Positions 14,995 to 23,194 of a DNA stretch of 29,830 nucleotides are shown one piece after another (within the stretch, counting starts at the first letter, position 1; each line of letters opens with the position of its first letter). The stretch is from Candidatus Colwellbacteria bacterium RIFCSPHIGHO2_02_FULL_45_17 (GTDB taxonomy: Bacteria; Patescibacteriota; Minisyncoccia; UBA6257; Colwellbacteraceae). The position numbers and the translations under genes are program-made. Below the pieces are notes generated by a model. The model searched no databases, was not told the origin of the DNA, and saw nothing but the letters and a program-made list of their open reading frames with translations. The stretch lies in contig MHIV01000015.1 in the NCBI GenBank assembly GCA_001817685.1, positions 5,508-35,337 on the forward strand, in the 5' to 3' direction.

Positions 14995-17542
14995 GACACT
15001 TTTTGTATTTCTTCCCGCTCCCGCATGGACACGGATCGTTTCTCCCTACATCTTTAAACTTCGGACTGCTTCTTTCTATGGACTTGCGTCTATCATCGGC
15101 TTCTTCTTTTGTAAGTTCACGTACACGAAACACGTTGCCAAACACCCACTCGTTAAAGTGAACTTCTATCCTGTCAAAGAAAATTTTACTCTCTCTCCTA
15201 TATTCTACGAGCGGATCTCGCTGACCATACGCCCTTATCCGAACAGACTCCATAATCGCTTCTATATCCTCCAAGTGGTTCATCCATAGCATATTCAAGA
15301 CCGCTAAAAACTGTGTGCCGAGAGCTTTGAGTAGCATATCGCTTAAATTCTTAATTTTCTCTTCAGTAAATTTGCGAATTTCAGAAACATCGGCCTTCTC
15401 CGCTATCTCGTGCGGTATTCCGGCCTGTTCAAATATTTTATGCAAATCCTCCGTTTTAATGCTCCCCGACTCTAGCTGAGATAAAGCATTACCGACTGAC
15501 TCCGAAACAATCTCGCGAATTTTCTCAGGATTCTTTATGAATTTGTCCCCTTCGCTGTTTACGGCATCCATTACTTCCTGGCGCTTTCTGTAAAAAACCG
15601 TTCTTTGTTTGTTTAATATGTCGTCGTATTCCAAGAGGTGTTTTCTCGCATCGAAGTTAAATCCTTCCACTCTCGATTGAGCAGACGAAATAGCTTTAGA
15701 CACCATTTTATTTTCGATTGGCGTTCCTTCTGGCAGCCTGTCCATCATCCCCTTAACCCTGTCGCCGCCGAATATTCGCATTAAGTCATCTTCCATCGAA
15801 AGGAAGAACTGCGATGATCCGGGGTCACCTTGTCGCCCAGCACGACCCCTCAACTGGTTATCAATTCTCCTCGCTTCGTGCCGTTCGGTGCCGATAACAT
15901 GAAGCCCTCCTGCCTCGCGCACTTTAGCCGCGCCCTCAGGGCTTCCGGGATTTCCTCCCAAAATTATGTCGACTCCCCTTCCAGCCAAGTTAGTCGCAAC
16001 AGTAACTGCGTTGGGTCTGCCAGCCTGAGCGATTACAGAACCTTCGTGCTCGTTATGCTTAGCATTTAAAACTTCGTGTGTTATGCCAGCGTCCCCGAGC
16101 ATCCGAGACAACATTTCGTTTTTATCTATGGAAACTGTACCGAGGAGAACCGGCTGTCCTGCTTCGTTTCTCTTACGCACGTCCTCTATTATGGCTTTGT
16201 ACTTATCCTCGAGAGTTTTAAAAATGGCATCGGACATATCTTCCCTTGCAACCGGTTCGTTTGTCGGAATTTCCGTGACTTCTATTCCGTAAACCTTGAA
16301 AAATTCTTCTGCAGAAGTTTTGGCCGTGCCAGTCATACCGGCGATTTTCTTATACAACCTGAAGTAGTTTTGAATTGATACCTGCGCAACAGTTTTGGAT
16401 TCCTCGTTTACTTTTATGCCCTCTTTAGCTTCAAGCGCTTGATGCAAACCCGCAGAATATCTCCTGCCATACATTAACCTCCCGGTGAATTGGTCAACTA
16501 TAATTATCTCTCCGTCTTTGACGACATACTCCCTGTCTTTCTCAAATAACGCTTTCGCTTTCAAGCTTGCCTCTAAGTAGTGAGCTAACCGCAGATTCTC
16601 GACAGAATAGAGGTCGGTGATGCTGGTGGCTTTCTCAACTTTATCGATTCCGGGTTCTAGAATTTCTACGGCCTTCAATTTTTCATCGACAATATAATCC
16701 GCATCTTTTTCTAATCTTTCTACTGCGCGCGTAAAAACTTTATAATAATCCGCCGATCCCCTATCCGGAGAAGAAATAATAAGCGGTGTGCGCGCTTCAT
16801 CAATTAAGATTGAGTCAACCTCGTCGATTATCGCGTAGTTTAGCCCTCGCTGGACTTGCAAACTTTTATCCTGCGCAAGGTTGTCGCGGAGGTAATCAAA
16901 ACCAAATTCATGGTTTGTTCCGTACGTTATATCCGCCGCGTACGCTTCGCGCCTCGAAATCGGCCTAAGAAAATCTTCTTTAATCTCGAAAGAACCTTTA
17001 ATATCACGCTCTTCGTCAGCTTTCTTCCTCTCCTCTTCTGACATTTTCCACTCGGGGTCATACGCAAACGCGCCATCGTGGATAAGGCACGAGACAGAGA
17101 GGCCCAGAAAATTATAAATCTCTCCCATCCATACAGTGTCACGTTTTGCCAAATACTCGTTCACTGTCACAACGTGCACGCCTTCTCCGGGGAGAGCATT
17201 CAAATATATAGGCGCAGTCGAGGCAAGAGTCTTTCCTTCACCCGTTTTCATCTCAGCTATCCCTCCTTTATGAAGCACAACGCCTCCCCAAAGTTGAACA
17301 TCGTAGTGCCTCTGCCCGAGAGTTCTTCTCGATACTTCCCTGATAAGCGCGAAAGCACGAGGCAGACTTTTATCCAAATTCTCCCCACCACGCAAAAGGT
17401 CTCGGAGTTTTACGCTTTCATTCTTTAAATCAGCATCGCTAAGAGGTTTAAGTTCACTCTCAATCTCATTTATAAGTTTTATTTCACTAGGAAGCTTACC
17501 GCCACCCAGTTTAAGGCGCTTTTTCAAGCCGGATAGAGCCAT
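14984..17542 (-). CDS. secA: Preprotein translocase ATPase SecA
   Basis: Motor that drives unfolded proteins through SecYEG. 852 residues. Walker A in AEMKTGEGKTL (about 96-106), Walker B IIDEVDS, the LIDEARTPLI segment, the preprotein cross-linking domain after it, the helicase motif GRAGRQGDPGSS, and the C-terminal zinc-binding tail RNDPCPCGSGKKYKKCHGA. All parts of an active SecA are present. It begins two nt after the hpf stop codon, as in many bacteria where hpf and secA adjoin. Confidence 0.98.
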   Translation of the reverse strand: MALSGLKKRLKLGGGKLPSEIKLINEIESELKPLSDADLKNESVKLRDLLRGGENLDKSLPRAFALIREVSRRTLGQRHYDVQLWGGVVLHKGGIAEMKTGEGKTLASTAPIYLNALPGEGVHVVTVNEYLAKRDTVWMGEIYNFLGLSVSCLIHDGAFAYDPEWKMSEEERKKADEERDIKGSFEIKEDFLRPISRREAYAADITYGTNHEFGFDYLRDNLAQDKSLQVQRGLNYAIIDEVDSILIDEARTPLIISSPDRGSADYYKVFTRAVERLEKDADYIVDEKLKAVEILEPGIDKVEKATSITDLYSVENLRLAHYLEASLKAKALFEKDREYVVKDGEIIIVDQFTGRLMYGRRYSAGLHQALEAKEGIKVNEESKTVAQVSIQNYFRLYKKIAGMTGTAKTSAEEFFKVYGIEVTEIPTNEPVAREDMSDAIFKTLEDKYKAIIEDVRKRNEAGQPVLLGTVSIDKNEMLSRMLGDAGITHEVLNAKHNEHEGSVIAQAGRPNAVTVATNLAGRGVDIILGGNPGSPEGAAKVREAGGLHVIGTERHEARRIDNQLRGRAGRQGDPGSSQFFLSMEDDLMRIFGGDRVKGMMDRLPEGTPIENKMVSKAISSAQSRVEGFNFDARKHLLEYDDILNKQRTVFYRKRQEVMDAVNSEGDKFIKNPEKIREIVSESVGNALSQLESGSIKTEDLHKIFEQAGIPHEIAEKADVSEIRKFTEEKIKNLSDMLLKALGTQFLAVLNMLWMNHLEDIEAIMESVRIRAYGQRDPLVEYRRESKIFFDRIEVHFNEWVFGNVFRVRELTKEEADDRRKSIERSSPKFKDVGRNDPCPCGSGKKYKKCHGA

Positions 17543-17544
17543 AG

Positions 17545-17853
17545 TTAATGTGAAGGTTTAAATTTTTCTAACTCGCGCTCGAGCTTTTCCTTTACTTCGT
17601 TCACGGCAACGCGAATGTCTTCCCCTTCATGCTCTGCTCGGATCATACCGCCCGGAAAACGAAGATTGGCCTCCGCGTGATAAACATCACCCTGGCGATG
17701 GTGTTTTGTGGTTCTGGCAATTTCCACGCGGGCATGCACACTTCCGTCCTCAAACCGTTTTAGAAATTTATCGAGTTTCCCGATCTTCTCCTCAATGTAT
17801 TCCTTGAGAGGAGGGGTTAATTCAAGGTTTGTTGCTTCAATATCGATCTGCAT
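17545..17853 (-). CDS. hpf: Ribosome hibernation promoting factor (short form)
   Basis: 102 residues, one S30AE/HPF domain: MQIDIEATNLELTPPLKEYI, EEKIGKLDKFLKRFEDGSVH, HHRQGDVYHAEANLRFPG and VAVNEVKEKLERELEKFK. It binds the small subunit between its head and body when growth slows. The C-terminal dimerisation domain of long HPF is absent. A TATAAT nine nt before the ATG gives it its own nearly leaderless promoter, even though it sits between murB and secA. Confidence 0.93.
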   Translation of the reverse strand: MQIDIEATNLELTPPLKEYIEEKIGKLDKFLKRFEDGSVHARVEIARTTKHHRQGDVYHAEANLRFPGGMIRAEHEGEDIRVAVNEVKEKLERELEKFKPSH

Positions 17854-17862
17854 AGCAAGGGT

Positions 17863-17890
17863 ATTATACGTTTCTCAAAATCAATTGCAA
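17863..17890 (-). promoter_or_regulatory. Promoter of hpf-secA
   Basis: TTGCAA (17890-17885), a 16-nt spacer and a perfect TATAAT (17868-17863), then nine nt to the ATG. Confidence 0.65.
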
Positions 17891-17897
17891 AGATAAT

Positions 17898-18989
17898 TTA
17901 GCCCACGACTTGCACCTCCTCTTCCAAGTCTATGCCGAATTTTTCCTTCACTCCGGCCTTGATCTTATCCTTAAATGCCAGCACATCCCCAGCGGATTTT
18001 GCATCCTTGTTAACGACAGTAAGGTGCTGTGTGGGCCAGAGCGAAACGCCGCCCTCCTCGTATCCTTCGAGCCCCGCTAACTCAATTAATCTCGCGGCGG
18101 CGATTTTCACAGTGCCGTTATCTAAAAACCAGCGCGGCTTCTGCGGCCACTGCGGTTCCGCTGTATCCAGTTCTGGAAATTTCTTAACTAATTCTTCCCA
18201 TTTCTCTTTGCCTATAACCGGATTTTTGAAAAACGAGCCATTCGTCGCGATTTTATTAGGATCGGGCAATTTATTTGTGCGGATATAAATCACGGCATCT
18301 CTTACGGCTTGCGGAGAATAATCAGTAACTCCATTGTCTTCGAAATATTTCTCGACATCCCTGTAGAACGGCGGCTTCATCCTGTTGCGATGAAATTTAA
18401 ATGTAACATCGGCAATGATAAACCTGCCTTTATCCTCCCCGCTAAAACGGCTTGCCCGATATTGAAACCCACCGTTCTCTTTCCCTAATACAGCAAACTT
18501 GTTTTCCCTCAAGTCGTAGGCAGTGACGCTCTCAATAATCTCCGCGACTTCTTGCCCGTAAGCACCAATATTCATAACAGGCGCCGCGCCGACAGTCCCG
18601 GGTATCAAACTCAATGCTTCCATCCCGGAGAGTCCCATTTCAACTGTTTTTAAAACTGTTTTGTCCCAATCCTCACCGGCTCCAATTTTTATAGTCGCGC
18701 CTTCATCGTTTTCCTCGATAACTTCAAATCCCCGAATGTCATTAACAATAACGAGCCCGTCAAAACCGCTATCTTTAAACATTACGTTCGCGCCGCGACC
18801 TAGAATAAAAATAGACAAACCTTTATCTTTGGCAAACTCCGCCGCCTCCACAAGATCATTCTTCAAACTCACACGAGCCAGATATTTGGCAACTCCGCCG
18901 ACTCGCATCGTGGAATATGTCTTTAGCGATACATTTTCTTCGATTTTTAGAGCCATGCCAATTGCTTTTATAAACCCAGTGGCCGCCAT
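17898..18989 (-). CDS. murB: UDP-N-acetylenolpyruvoylglucosamine reductase
   Basis: Reduces UDP-GlcNAc-enolpyruvate to UDP-MurNAc in peptidoglycan synthesis, using FAD and NADPH. FAD-binding segments LGRGANVMFKDSGFDGLVI and GLSGMEALSLIPGTVGAAPV are clear. The catalytic serine is in NGSFFKNP (S252 from this start) and the final acidic residue in DLEEEV. 363 residues with the type I layout. Start uncertain: ATG 18989 or the internal ATG 18956 (MALKIEENVSLKTYSTMRVG), which fits family N termini equally well. It is preceded by a good promoter and a leader of about 50 nt. Confidence 0.94.
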   Translation of the reverse strand: MAATGFIKAIGMALKIEENVSLKTYSTMRVGGVAKYLARVSLKNDLVEAAEFAKDKGLSIFILGRGANVMFKDSGFDGLVIVNDIRGFEVIEENDEGATIKIGAGEDWDKTVLKTVEMGLSGMEALSLIPGTVGAAPVMNIGAYGQEVAEIIESVTAYDLRENKFAVLGKENGGFQYRASRFSGEDKGRFIIADVTFKFHRNRMKPPFYRDVEKYFEDNGVTDYSPQAVRDAVIYIRTNKLPDPNKIATNGSFFKNPVIGKEKWEELVKKFPELDTAEPQWPQKPRWFLDNGTVKIAAARLIELAGLEGYEEGGVSLWPTQHLTVVNKDAKSAGDVLAFKDKIKAGVKEKFGIDLEEEVQVVG

Positions 18990-19045
18990 TGGTGCATCTC
19001 GTAACTTGGTGTTAAAGTGAGTGCCCGTTAACGGCGGCCAGCTTT

Positions 19046-19074
19046 ATTGTACAGAGACAAATCTCAATAGACAA
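19046..19074 (-). promoter_or_regulatory. Promoter of murB
   Basis: TTGTCT (19074-19069), a 17-nt spacer and TACAAT (19051-19046), immediately after the stop codon of the upstream gene. Confidence 0.65.
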
Positions 19075-19725
19075 CTACAAAGACAATGTAACCGCCTCCT
19101 TGTCGTCGAAAAGCCTTTTATTTACGCTATCTACAAATTCTCCGCTTTTAACCTCCCTTAGTTTTGCTCCAGGAAGAGATGTTTTGATACGAGAGAAAAT
19201 TTCTTTGGCTTGATATGAGGATGGGGCCGAAATCAACGTTCGCAAATTAACCACAAAGCCCTTTCTCGTCTTTTTGCTCACAACAACTTGCACAACCGCC
19301 CCCTCGCCGATTTCGTTTATCTCGCTAAAATCAATCGCATTAATATTAAATTTGAGAGGCGAACCCTCGTGAACCGCGTACGCGCCAACCACCGCACCGC
19401 CGGGATAATAAAGTTCGTAATCTTCTGCCTTCTCTGCGTCAAATTTCGCGGCGACTTCTTTGGCTCTTTTCACGGGCAAAGTCAGGTAAAACGACTTGGC
19501 CTTGCCAAGCTGGCTCACTGCGACCTCGAGCGTAAACTGACCGCCCACCGAATTTAAAACGCTTTTTAAATCCTTTACTTTATCGGAAGGAAGTTTGAAT
19601 ACTGCGATTCTCCTGCGATGAGTGTAAGTAACACCGACCCACCTGAATGTTGAAACCAAACCGGAGAGTCCGAGGATAACAAGCAAGATTACTGCAAGCA
19701 AATTAGAAGTGACTAAAAGAGGCAT
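19075..19725 (-). CDS. Unknown protein with N-terminal membrane helix
   Basis: 216 residues: one membrane helix (about 8-27), then HRRRIAVFKLPSDKVKDLKS, a FTLEVAVSQLGKAKSFYLTL stretch followed by PVKRAKEVAAKF, and DYELYYPGGAV. The order basic-strand-Pro, long helix, FxLE/FYLTLP and a YPxA-like segment resembles the poorly described N-terminal domain of CPR conjugation-type ATPases (DUF8128-like), here without the ATPase; this is a tentative, from-memory likeness. It starts at ATG 19725, six nt after a perfect TATAAT. Confidence 0.6.
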   Translation of the reverse strand: MPLLVTSNLLAVILLVILGLSGLVSTFRWVGVTYTHRRRIAVFKLPSDKVKDLKSVLNSVGGQFTLEVAVSQLGKAKSFYLTLPVKRAKEVAAKFDAEKAEDYELYYPGGAVVGAYAVHEGSPLKFNINAIDFSEINEIGEGAVVQVVVSKKTRKGFVVNLRTLISAPSSYQAKEIFSRIKTSLPGAKLREVKSGEFVDSVNKRLFDDKEAVTLSL

Positions 19726-19731
19726 ACAAAC

Positions 19732-19760
19732 ATTATACCTCGAGGCGCAGAATTTCTTAA
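19732..19760 (-). promoter_or_regulatory. Leaderless promoter of the gene at 19075-19725
   Basis: TTAAGA (19760-19755), a 17-nt spacer and TATAAT (19737-19732), then six nt and the ATG, which would be at about +1. Confidence 0.65.
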
Positions 19761-19766
19761 GAAAAA

Positions 19767-20231
19767 CTATGCGGCGGGTTCTCTTTTAGCCTTCTCCTCT
19801 TCGTAAACTCTATTTCTTAACTCCGTCGTAGAGAATCCGTGGTCGCGCGTGTTGAAGTAAGGTGTATGCGGTAAATCCCACCCGGTATATTTCTTTCCTT
19901 CCCAGTCCGCTCCTATAATTCTTACATCGTATTTTAAATTCTTCAGTTTCTCGTAAAGATCCGCTTCTGTCGTATAAGTAAAAATCTCGTCTATGTACCT
20001 TACGCCCTCCAAAATGATTTTTCTCTCTTCAAGCGACATCACCGGCTTATTCTTAACCTGTCCACCTTTTTCCTTGATTCTATAATCTCTGTCGACGCTT
20101 GGGTCATCCTGCAGTCCGACAATAAGGTAATCGCAAATTTCTTTGCACTCCTTAAGCATCAAAATATGCCCGGCGTGGCACAAATCAAAGGCACCAACCG
20201 TCACTCCCCTTTTATATTTCTTATCGCTCAT
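19767..20231 (-). CDS. Cytidylyltransferase-like nucleotidyltransferase (TagD/RfaE type)
   Basis: 154 residues. The HxGH signature is at CHAGH (19-22) after GVTVGAFDL, and the second conserved motif is GFSTTELRNRV, corresponding to the family's ISTT-x-x-R. Such enzymes join CTP or another NTP to a small phosphate, for example glycerol-3-phosphate (giving CDP-glycerol) or ethanolamine phosphate. The substrate is not evident; the sequence DWEGKKYTGWDLP resembles glycerol-3-phosphate cytidylyltransferases. The start overlaps the DUF167 gene by 4 nt. Confidence 0.88.
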   Translation of the reverse strand: MSDKKYKRGVTVGAFDLCHAGHILMLKECKEICDYLIVGLQDDPSVDRDYRIKEKGGQVKNKPVMSLEERKIILEGVRYIDEIFTYTTEADLYEKLKNLKYDVRIIGADWEGKKYTGWDLPHTPYFNTRDHGFSTTELRNRVYEEEKAKREPAA

Positions 20232-20446
20232 AGGATTTCCAAAATTTTCTTCTTAGATTTAAGCCCAGATACGATTCTAACTCTACTTCTAGCGACTTTA
20301 AAGTATTTGGCGACATTCCCGATAACTTCTTCGTTCGCTTTACCCTCGTGCGCGGGCGAAATAACGCTAACAAGATACTCCCCACCCGCATTTTTTACAA
20401 TCTGCTGTACTTTCGCCCTCGGCTTAACAATTACAGTTATCTTCAT
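20228..20446 (-). CDS. DUF167 (YggU-type) small protein
   Basis: 72 residues forming the DUF167 domain: MKITVIVKPRAKVQQIVK, then the diagnostic SPAHEGKANEEVIGNVAKYF, with RSRVRIVSGLKSKKKILEI at the end. The function of the family is unknown. It overlaps thpR by 4 nt at its start and the nucleotidyltransferase by 4 nt at its end, so all three are translationally coupled. Confidence 0.88.
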   Translation of the reverse strand: MKITVIVKPRAKVQQIVKNAGGEYLVSVISPAHEGKANEEVIGNVAKYFKVARSRVRIVSGLKSKKKILEIL

Positions 20447-20988
20447 AATGCATATGACCGAATCACGGTATACATAGGGCCGAGTTTAGAAAGCTGTGAT
20501 TCCATAAGCTCTACGCACGAGACGCCAAACTCTGGACTCTCTCCTGGATCTAACACTTTTAAGTTTATGGACTCGGCAATACTTGGTGTGTCAAAACGCG
20601 CGAGTGTAACATGCGGAATCGGCTCCTTCGTATCGCCATCTCCAAACTCACTAAGTGAAGCCGCTAAATTTGTGGCTAATTCCTTAAATCCCCCACCGAT
20701 GTCCTCGAACATCGCCCAGACCATGCTTGGGTTTCTATTCGGCGGCCCGATAATAATTTTCTCAAACTTCAGCTTCACCGGCTTTGTACCGGAAACAATA
20801 CTCTCAATCTCTTCCTCCAGAGCTTTCATTAAGTCCTCTTCAAGATATCCAATAAAGTGGAGTGTGATGTGCAAATTTTCATGACTCGTCCATTTCACGC
20901 CAGGAATCTGAACTTTCTCCATCGCCCCTGCCAAATCGTCTTGCAAATCATCAGGCAGAGGTATCGAAACAAAAAGCCGTTTTTTCAT
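20443..20988 (-). CDS. thpR: RNA 2',3'-cyclic phosphodiesterase / 2'-5' RNA ligase family
   Basis: 181 residues of the 2H phosphoesterase superfamily, with the two catalytic H-x-T motifs HITLHF (H40) and HVTLARF. The first strand KKRLFVSIPLPDDLQDDL and the KWTSHENLHITL block are typical of ThpR. It opens 2',3'-cyclic phosphates at RNA ends; the cellular role is unclear. I use ATG 20988; TTG 20994 would add two residues. A TATTAT -10 lies seven nt before the ATG. Confidence 0.9.
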   Translation of the reverse strand: MKKRLFVSIPLPDDLQDDLAGAMEKVQIPGVKWTSHENLHITLHFIGYLEEDLMKALEEEIESIVSGTKPVKLKFEKIIIGPPNRNPSMVWAMFEDIGGGFKELATNLAASLSEFGDGDTKEPIPHVTLARFDTPSIAESINLKVLDPGESPEFGVSCVELMESQLSKLGPMYTVIRSYAL

Positions 20989-20995
20989 TACCAAA

Positions 20996-21006
20996 ATAAT
21001 ACCACG
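20996..21006 (-). promoter_or_regulatory. -10 region of thpR, duplicated before the next upstream gene
   Basis: GCGTGGTATTATTTTG occurs directly before both the thpR ATG (from 21006) and the ATG at 21198 (from 21215). The TATTAT at 21001-20996 is seven nt from the ATG, and the TATTAT at 21210-21205 is six. Confidence 0.45.
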
Positions 21007-21015
21007 CCGGCAGTT

Positions 21016-21198
21016 CTAGCTTTCAGTACCCGAGATATTGTTCTTCTCTTCTTCCACGGTCGCCTGACGGCCATAGTGGTTGTTGTCCGTACAGTCACAT
21101 GGCAAAAGTGGCTGACCTTTCTTTGAACAATTTTCCCCCTGACATACTCCCGGTGTCTCGGAAACCCCTTTATCTTCCCCAGTGCAAATGTAGTGCAT
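21016..21198 (-). CDS. Cys-rich mini-protein, putative metal-binding
   Basis: 60 residues with Cys at 5, 19, 24, 34 and 36: GVCQGENCSKKGQPLLPCDC then TDNNHYGRQ. The GVCQ-x-x-x-C-x-K-x-G-Q-P-L-x-x-C-x-C-x-D-x-x-H pattern looks like a zinc-binding knuckle of a small protein I recall in several CPR genomes. The first pair expected near the start (C-x-G-x-C) is reduced to one Cys here (CTGED). A -10 box six nt before the ATG supports expression as a leaderless mRNA. No function known. It reads on the same strand as thpR, 27 nt upstream of its ATG. Confidence 0.6.
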   Translation of the reverse strand: MHYICTGEDKGVSETPGVCQGENCSKKGQPLLPCDCTDNNHYGRQATVEEEKNNISGTES

Positions 21199-21265
21199 AT
21201 CAAAATAATACCACGCAAAATAATATATGAGCTACGCAGTAGCTACATTTAGAAACAACACGAGC

Positions 21266-21425
21266 CCACATTCTCTCATCTAAGACTTGTGGAGTAAATA
21301 AAGCGAGCGAGTATTTGTTCTCACAGAACATCGCACAGGATTGTTGGGCTTGGTCTCCAACGGAGCCAACAATCCGAGCGAGAAGAAATTTTTCTCGCTG
21401 GAAGAGAAATATTCTGGTTCTGGAG
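21266..21425 (-). repeat. Intergenic structured repeat, copy 2 of the 48-nt module
   Basis: Contains, from left to right, a small hairpin CCACA (21266-21270)/TGTGG (21288-21292) enclosing CATTCTCTCATCT, AGAACATC (21325-21332), a larger hairpin GGATTGTTGG (21338-21347)/CCAACAATCC (21366-21375) with an inner CTCC/GGAG, and the 48-nt module (21376-21423). The module itself begins with a hairpin, AGCGAGAA/TTCTCGCT. It lies 20 nt after the stop of the metzincin-like gene. The open frames across it are not credible as genes. Confidence 0.65.
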
Positions 21426-21444
21426 AATAAATGTGAGCGAGCCC

Positions 21445-22281
21445 TTAATTGACGCTCTCCTCCCAAATAACGTGCGTTATTAGCACGAGTCCGTTTCCGA
21501 GGTCCCTTCTGTAAAGAGAATCATTTCCCTCCCCGTCCTGCTTAATCGCCTGCCCCCACGCAGATGGATCATTTAGATTAATATCCGCTCCTACGCCAGT
21601 CGGTTTCTTTCCGTTTCCACCGCCGTTTCCATTCCCGTTCCCGGGGCCGCTCGATGTCGAGTTAACGTGAGCGTAGATAGTCTCCATCATTTCATAGTCG
21701 TGCAAATTCGGGTGCTGGTTATCAAGCTGGCCCAAAATTGTTCCGTCAGGGTCGTTCGTATAATCCATGCACGTACCTAAGTTCGCGTTTGAGAAAATCT
21801 CGTCTTGGTGGTCAAGCCCAAACGTATGTCCGACTTCCTGACAAACCACAAGGTTTCTCCAAGCACTGGAGTTATATGCGGGCCAATTAAAGTATGTGTC
21901 GTTCACTTTCACAACGCCCTGCGCAATGTGCCCGTCCCTCCCGCGATACACCCAAATCTGTGCGATACCAAGCCAGCCATTTTCTCCATACGCATCGTTA
22001 CAAACCTCAACCTGTCCCAAAGTCGGATCGCAATCAGGAGAAGTCCCGCCTACAATCTGATTCTTCAAAACAGAATCGTTCCAGTCGTCAGAAGCTCCAG
22101 CCAAACTGCTTTCCCAATTCGCTGTTGTGAGATTATCTCCAAGCTTCAAAGGATTCGCTAACGTGTCCTCTGTGGAAAGATTCCAGTGATATTTTCCCCA
22201 CGCGTGAGTTGCATAAGCGACGGACGATCCAGCCGCCAGAAAAACTGCTAACCCCGCTATAACTATTAGTTTTTTATTCAT
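21445..22281 (-). CDS. Secreted metzincin-like protein with altered zinc motif
   Basis: 278 residues. Signal peptide (about 1-24, cut near AYA), then a protease-like domain with VVCQEVGHTFGLDHQDE at 146-161 and a Met-turn-like CMDYT (171-175), the arrangement of matrixin/metzincin peptidases (HExxHxxGxxH). The first zinc His is Gln (Q148), while E149, H152, G155 and H158 are kept. A low-complexity Gly/Asn linker (GPGNGNGNGGGNGKK) leads to a 50-residue tail. Probably exported by Sec; whether it is an active peptidase is open. It begins six nt after a TATAGT -10. Confidence 0.8.
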   Translation of the reverse strand: MNKKLIVIAGLAVFLAAGSSVAYATHAWGKYHWNLSTEDTLANPLKLGDNLTTANWESSLAGASDDWNDSVLKNQIVGGTSPDCDPTLGQVEVCNDAYGENGWLGIAQIWVYRGRDGHIAQGVVKVNDTYFNWPAYNSSAWRNLVVCQEVGHTFGLDHQDEIFSNANLGTCMDYTNDPDGTILGQLDNQHPNLHDYEMMETIYAHVNSTSSGPGNGNGNGGGNGKKPTGVGADINLNDPSAWGQAIKQDGEGNDSLYRRDLGNGLVLITHVIWEESVN

Positions 22282-22287
22282 AAAGAA

Positions 22288-22315
22288 ACTATACAGGTCA
22301 ATCCCAAGATTTCAA
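22288..22315 (-). promoter_or_regulatory. Leaderless promoter of the metzincin-like gene
   Basis: TTGAAA (22315-22310), a 16-nt spacer and TATAGT (22293-22288), then six nt and the ATG. Confidence 0.65.
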
Positions 22316-22359
22316 GTAGATTGTGGAAAAAGCAAAACCGCCAGCGATTGAGTCAAAAC

Positions 22360-22388
22360 TTGAAAAAATCTGCCATTTTTTATATATT
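22360..22388 (+). promoter_or_regulatory. Promoter of the polysaccharide deacetylase operon
   Basis: TTGAAA (22360-22365), a 17-nt spacer and TATATT (22383-22388). The leader is about 40 nt and has AGGAG (22425-22429), six nt before the ATG. Confidence 0.7.
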
Positions 22389-22435
22389 CAGTCAACTAGT
22401 TCTTCTGTCCTTCGACAACCTAACAGGAGTGGGAA

Positions 22436-23161
22436 ATGAAATACAGGCACACCGCCTATCGGCGCAAGATCTGGGGAGTGCTCGTGGTCTCCGTAGTCGT
22501 CTTTGCGTTCTGCGTTCGGCCCGCTGATGCCGGCGAGAGCGGACATCCGGCGCCGGATGCCATCGGATTCACGTTCGACGATGGACCTCATCCTCGTTGG
22601 ACGCCGGTCGTCCTAGACGTCCTCGACGCATACGGCGTGAAGGCGACGTTCTTCGTGGTCGGATGGAGGGTTGATAAATATCCCGAGATCGCTCGAGAGA
22701 TCGTTGAGCGCGGTCACTCGATCCAGATTCACGGATATAGCCACAATCCGTTCACCGAGATGAGCGACGCCAGGATCGAGGCATCGATTCTGAACGCACA
22801 GGCCGCTATCTACAGGGCGACTGGAGTACTCGCCACGTGCGTTAGGCCACCGTACGGCGCAAGAAGCGCGCGTGTAGAACGCGTCATCAACGAGGCAGGG
22901 TTCGCGATGGTCATGTGGAGCTTCAACTCCCTGGACGTCAATCTCCAGTCATCCTCGGGCATCCTTCGTCAGACTGTCCGCGCGACACCGGGTCGGAACA
23001 TCCTCGCGCACGACACGTGGGGATCGATCTGGCAGACAGCCCTGCCGAAAGTGCTTGAGGAATTCCAGTCTCGCGGATACGGATTCGATACCGTCTGCGA
23101 GAACTACGGACCTTTCCTCTCGACTCCGAAGACACACGGCCCCGGAATCAGCATCACGTAG
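22436..23161 (+). CDS. Secreted polysaccharide deacetylase (NodB domain, CE4)
   Basis: Removes acetyl groups from N-acetylated sugars in peptidoglycan or chitin-like polymers outside the cell. 241 residues: signal peptide or anchor (basic MKYRHTAYRRK, then WGVLVVSVVVFAFCV, cleavage after ADA near 32), then the NodB motifs in order: TFDDGPHPRW (motif 1, catalytic Asp and metal Asp), HGYSHNPFTEMS (motif 2), RPPYGAR (motif 3), MWSFNSLD (motif 4) and ILAHD (motif 5). All catalytic residues seem present. Codons are strongly G/C-ending and the ribosome-binding site is strong, unlike neighbouring genes; likely acquired from a higher-GC donor. It is followed by one small gene in the same unit. Confidence 0.92.
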   Translation: MKYRHTAYRRKIWGVLVVSVVVFAFCVRPADAGESGHPAPDAIGFTFDDGPHPRWTPVVLDVLDAYGVKATFFVVGWRVDKYPEIAREIVERGHSIQIHGYSHNPFTEMSDARIEASILNAQAAIYRATGVLATCVRPPYGARSARVERVINEAGFAMVMWSFNSLDVNLQSSSGILRQTVRATPGRNILAHDTWGSIWQTALPKVLEEFQSRGYGFDTVCENYGPFLSTPKTHGPGISIT

Positions 23162-23194
23162 GCTCACACAGTCACAGCACGAAGGGAGACAACG

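Noticed and set aside
21200..21466. An 88-codon minus-strand frame across the 21.3 kb repeat
   Set aside because: It overlaps the structured repeat and the metzincin-like gene end, has no family likeness and no start signals.
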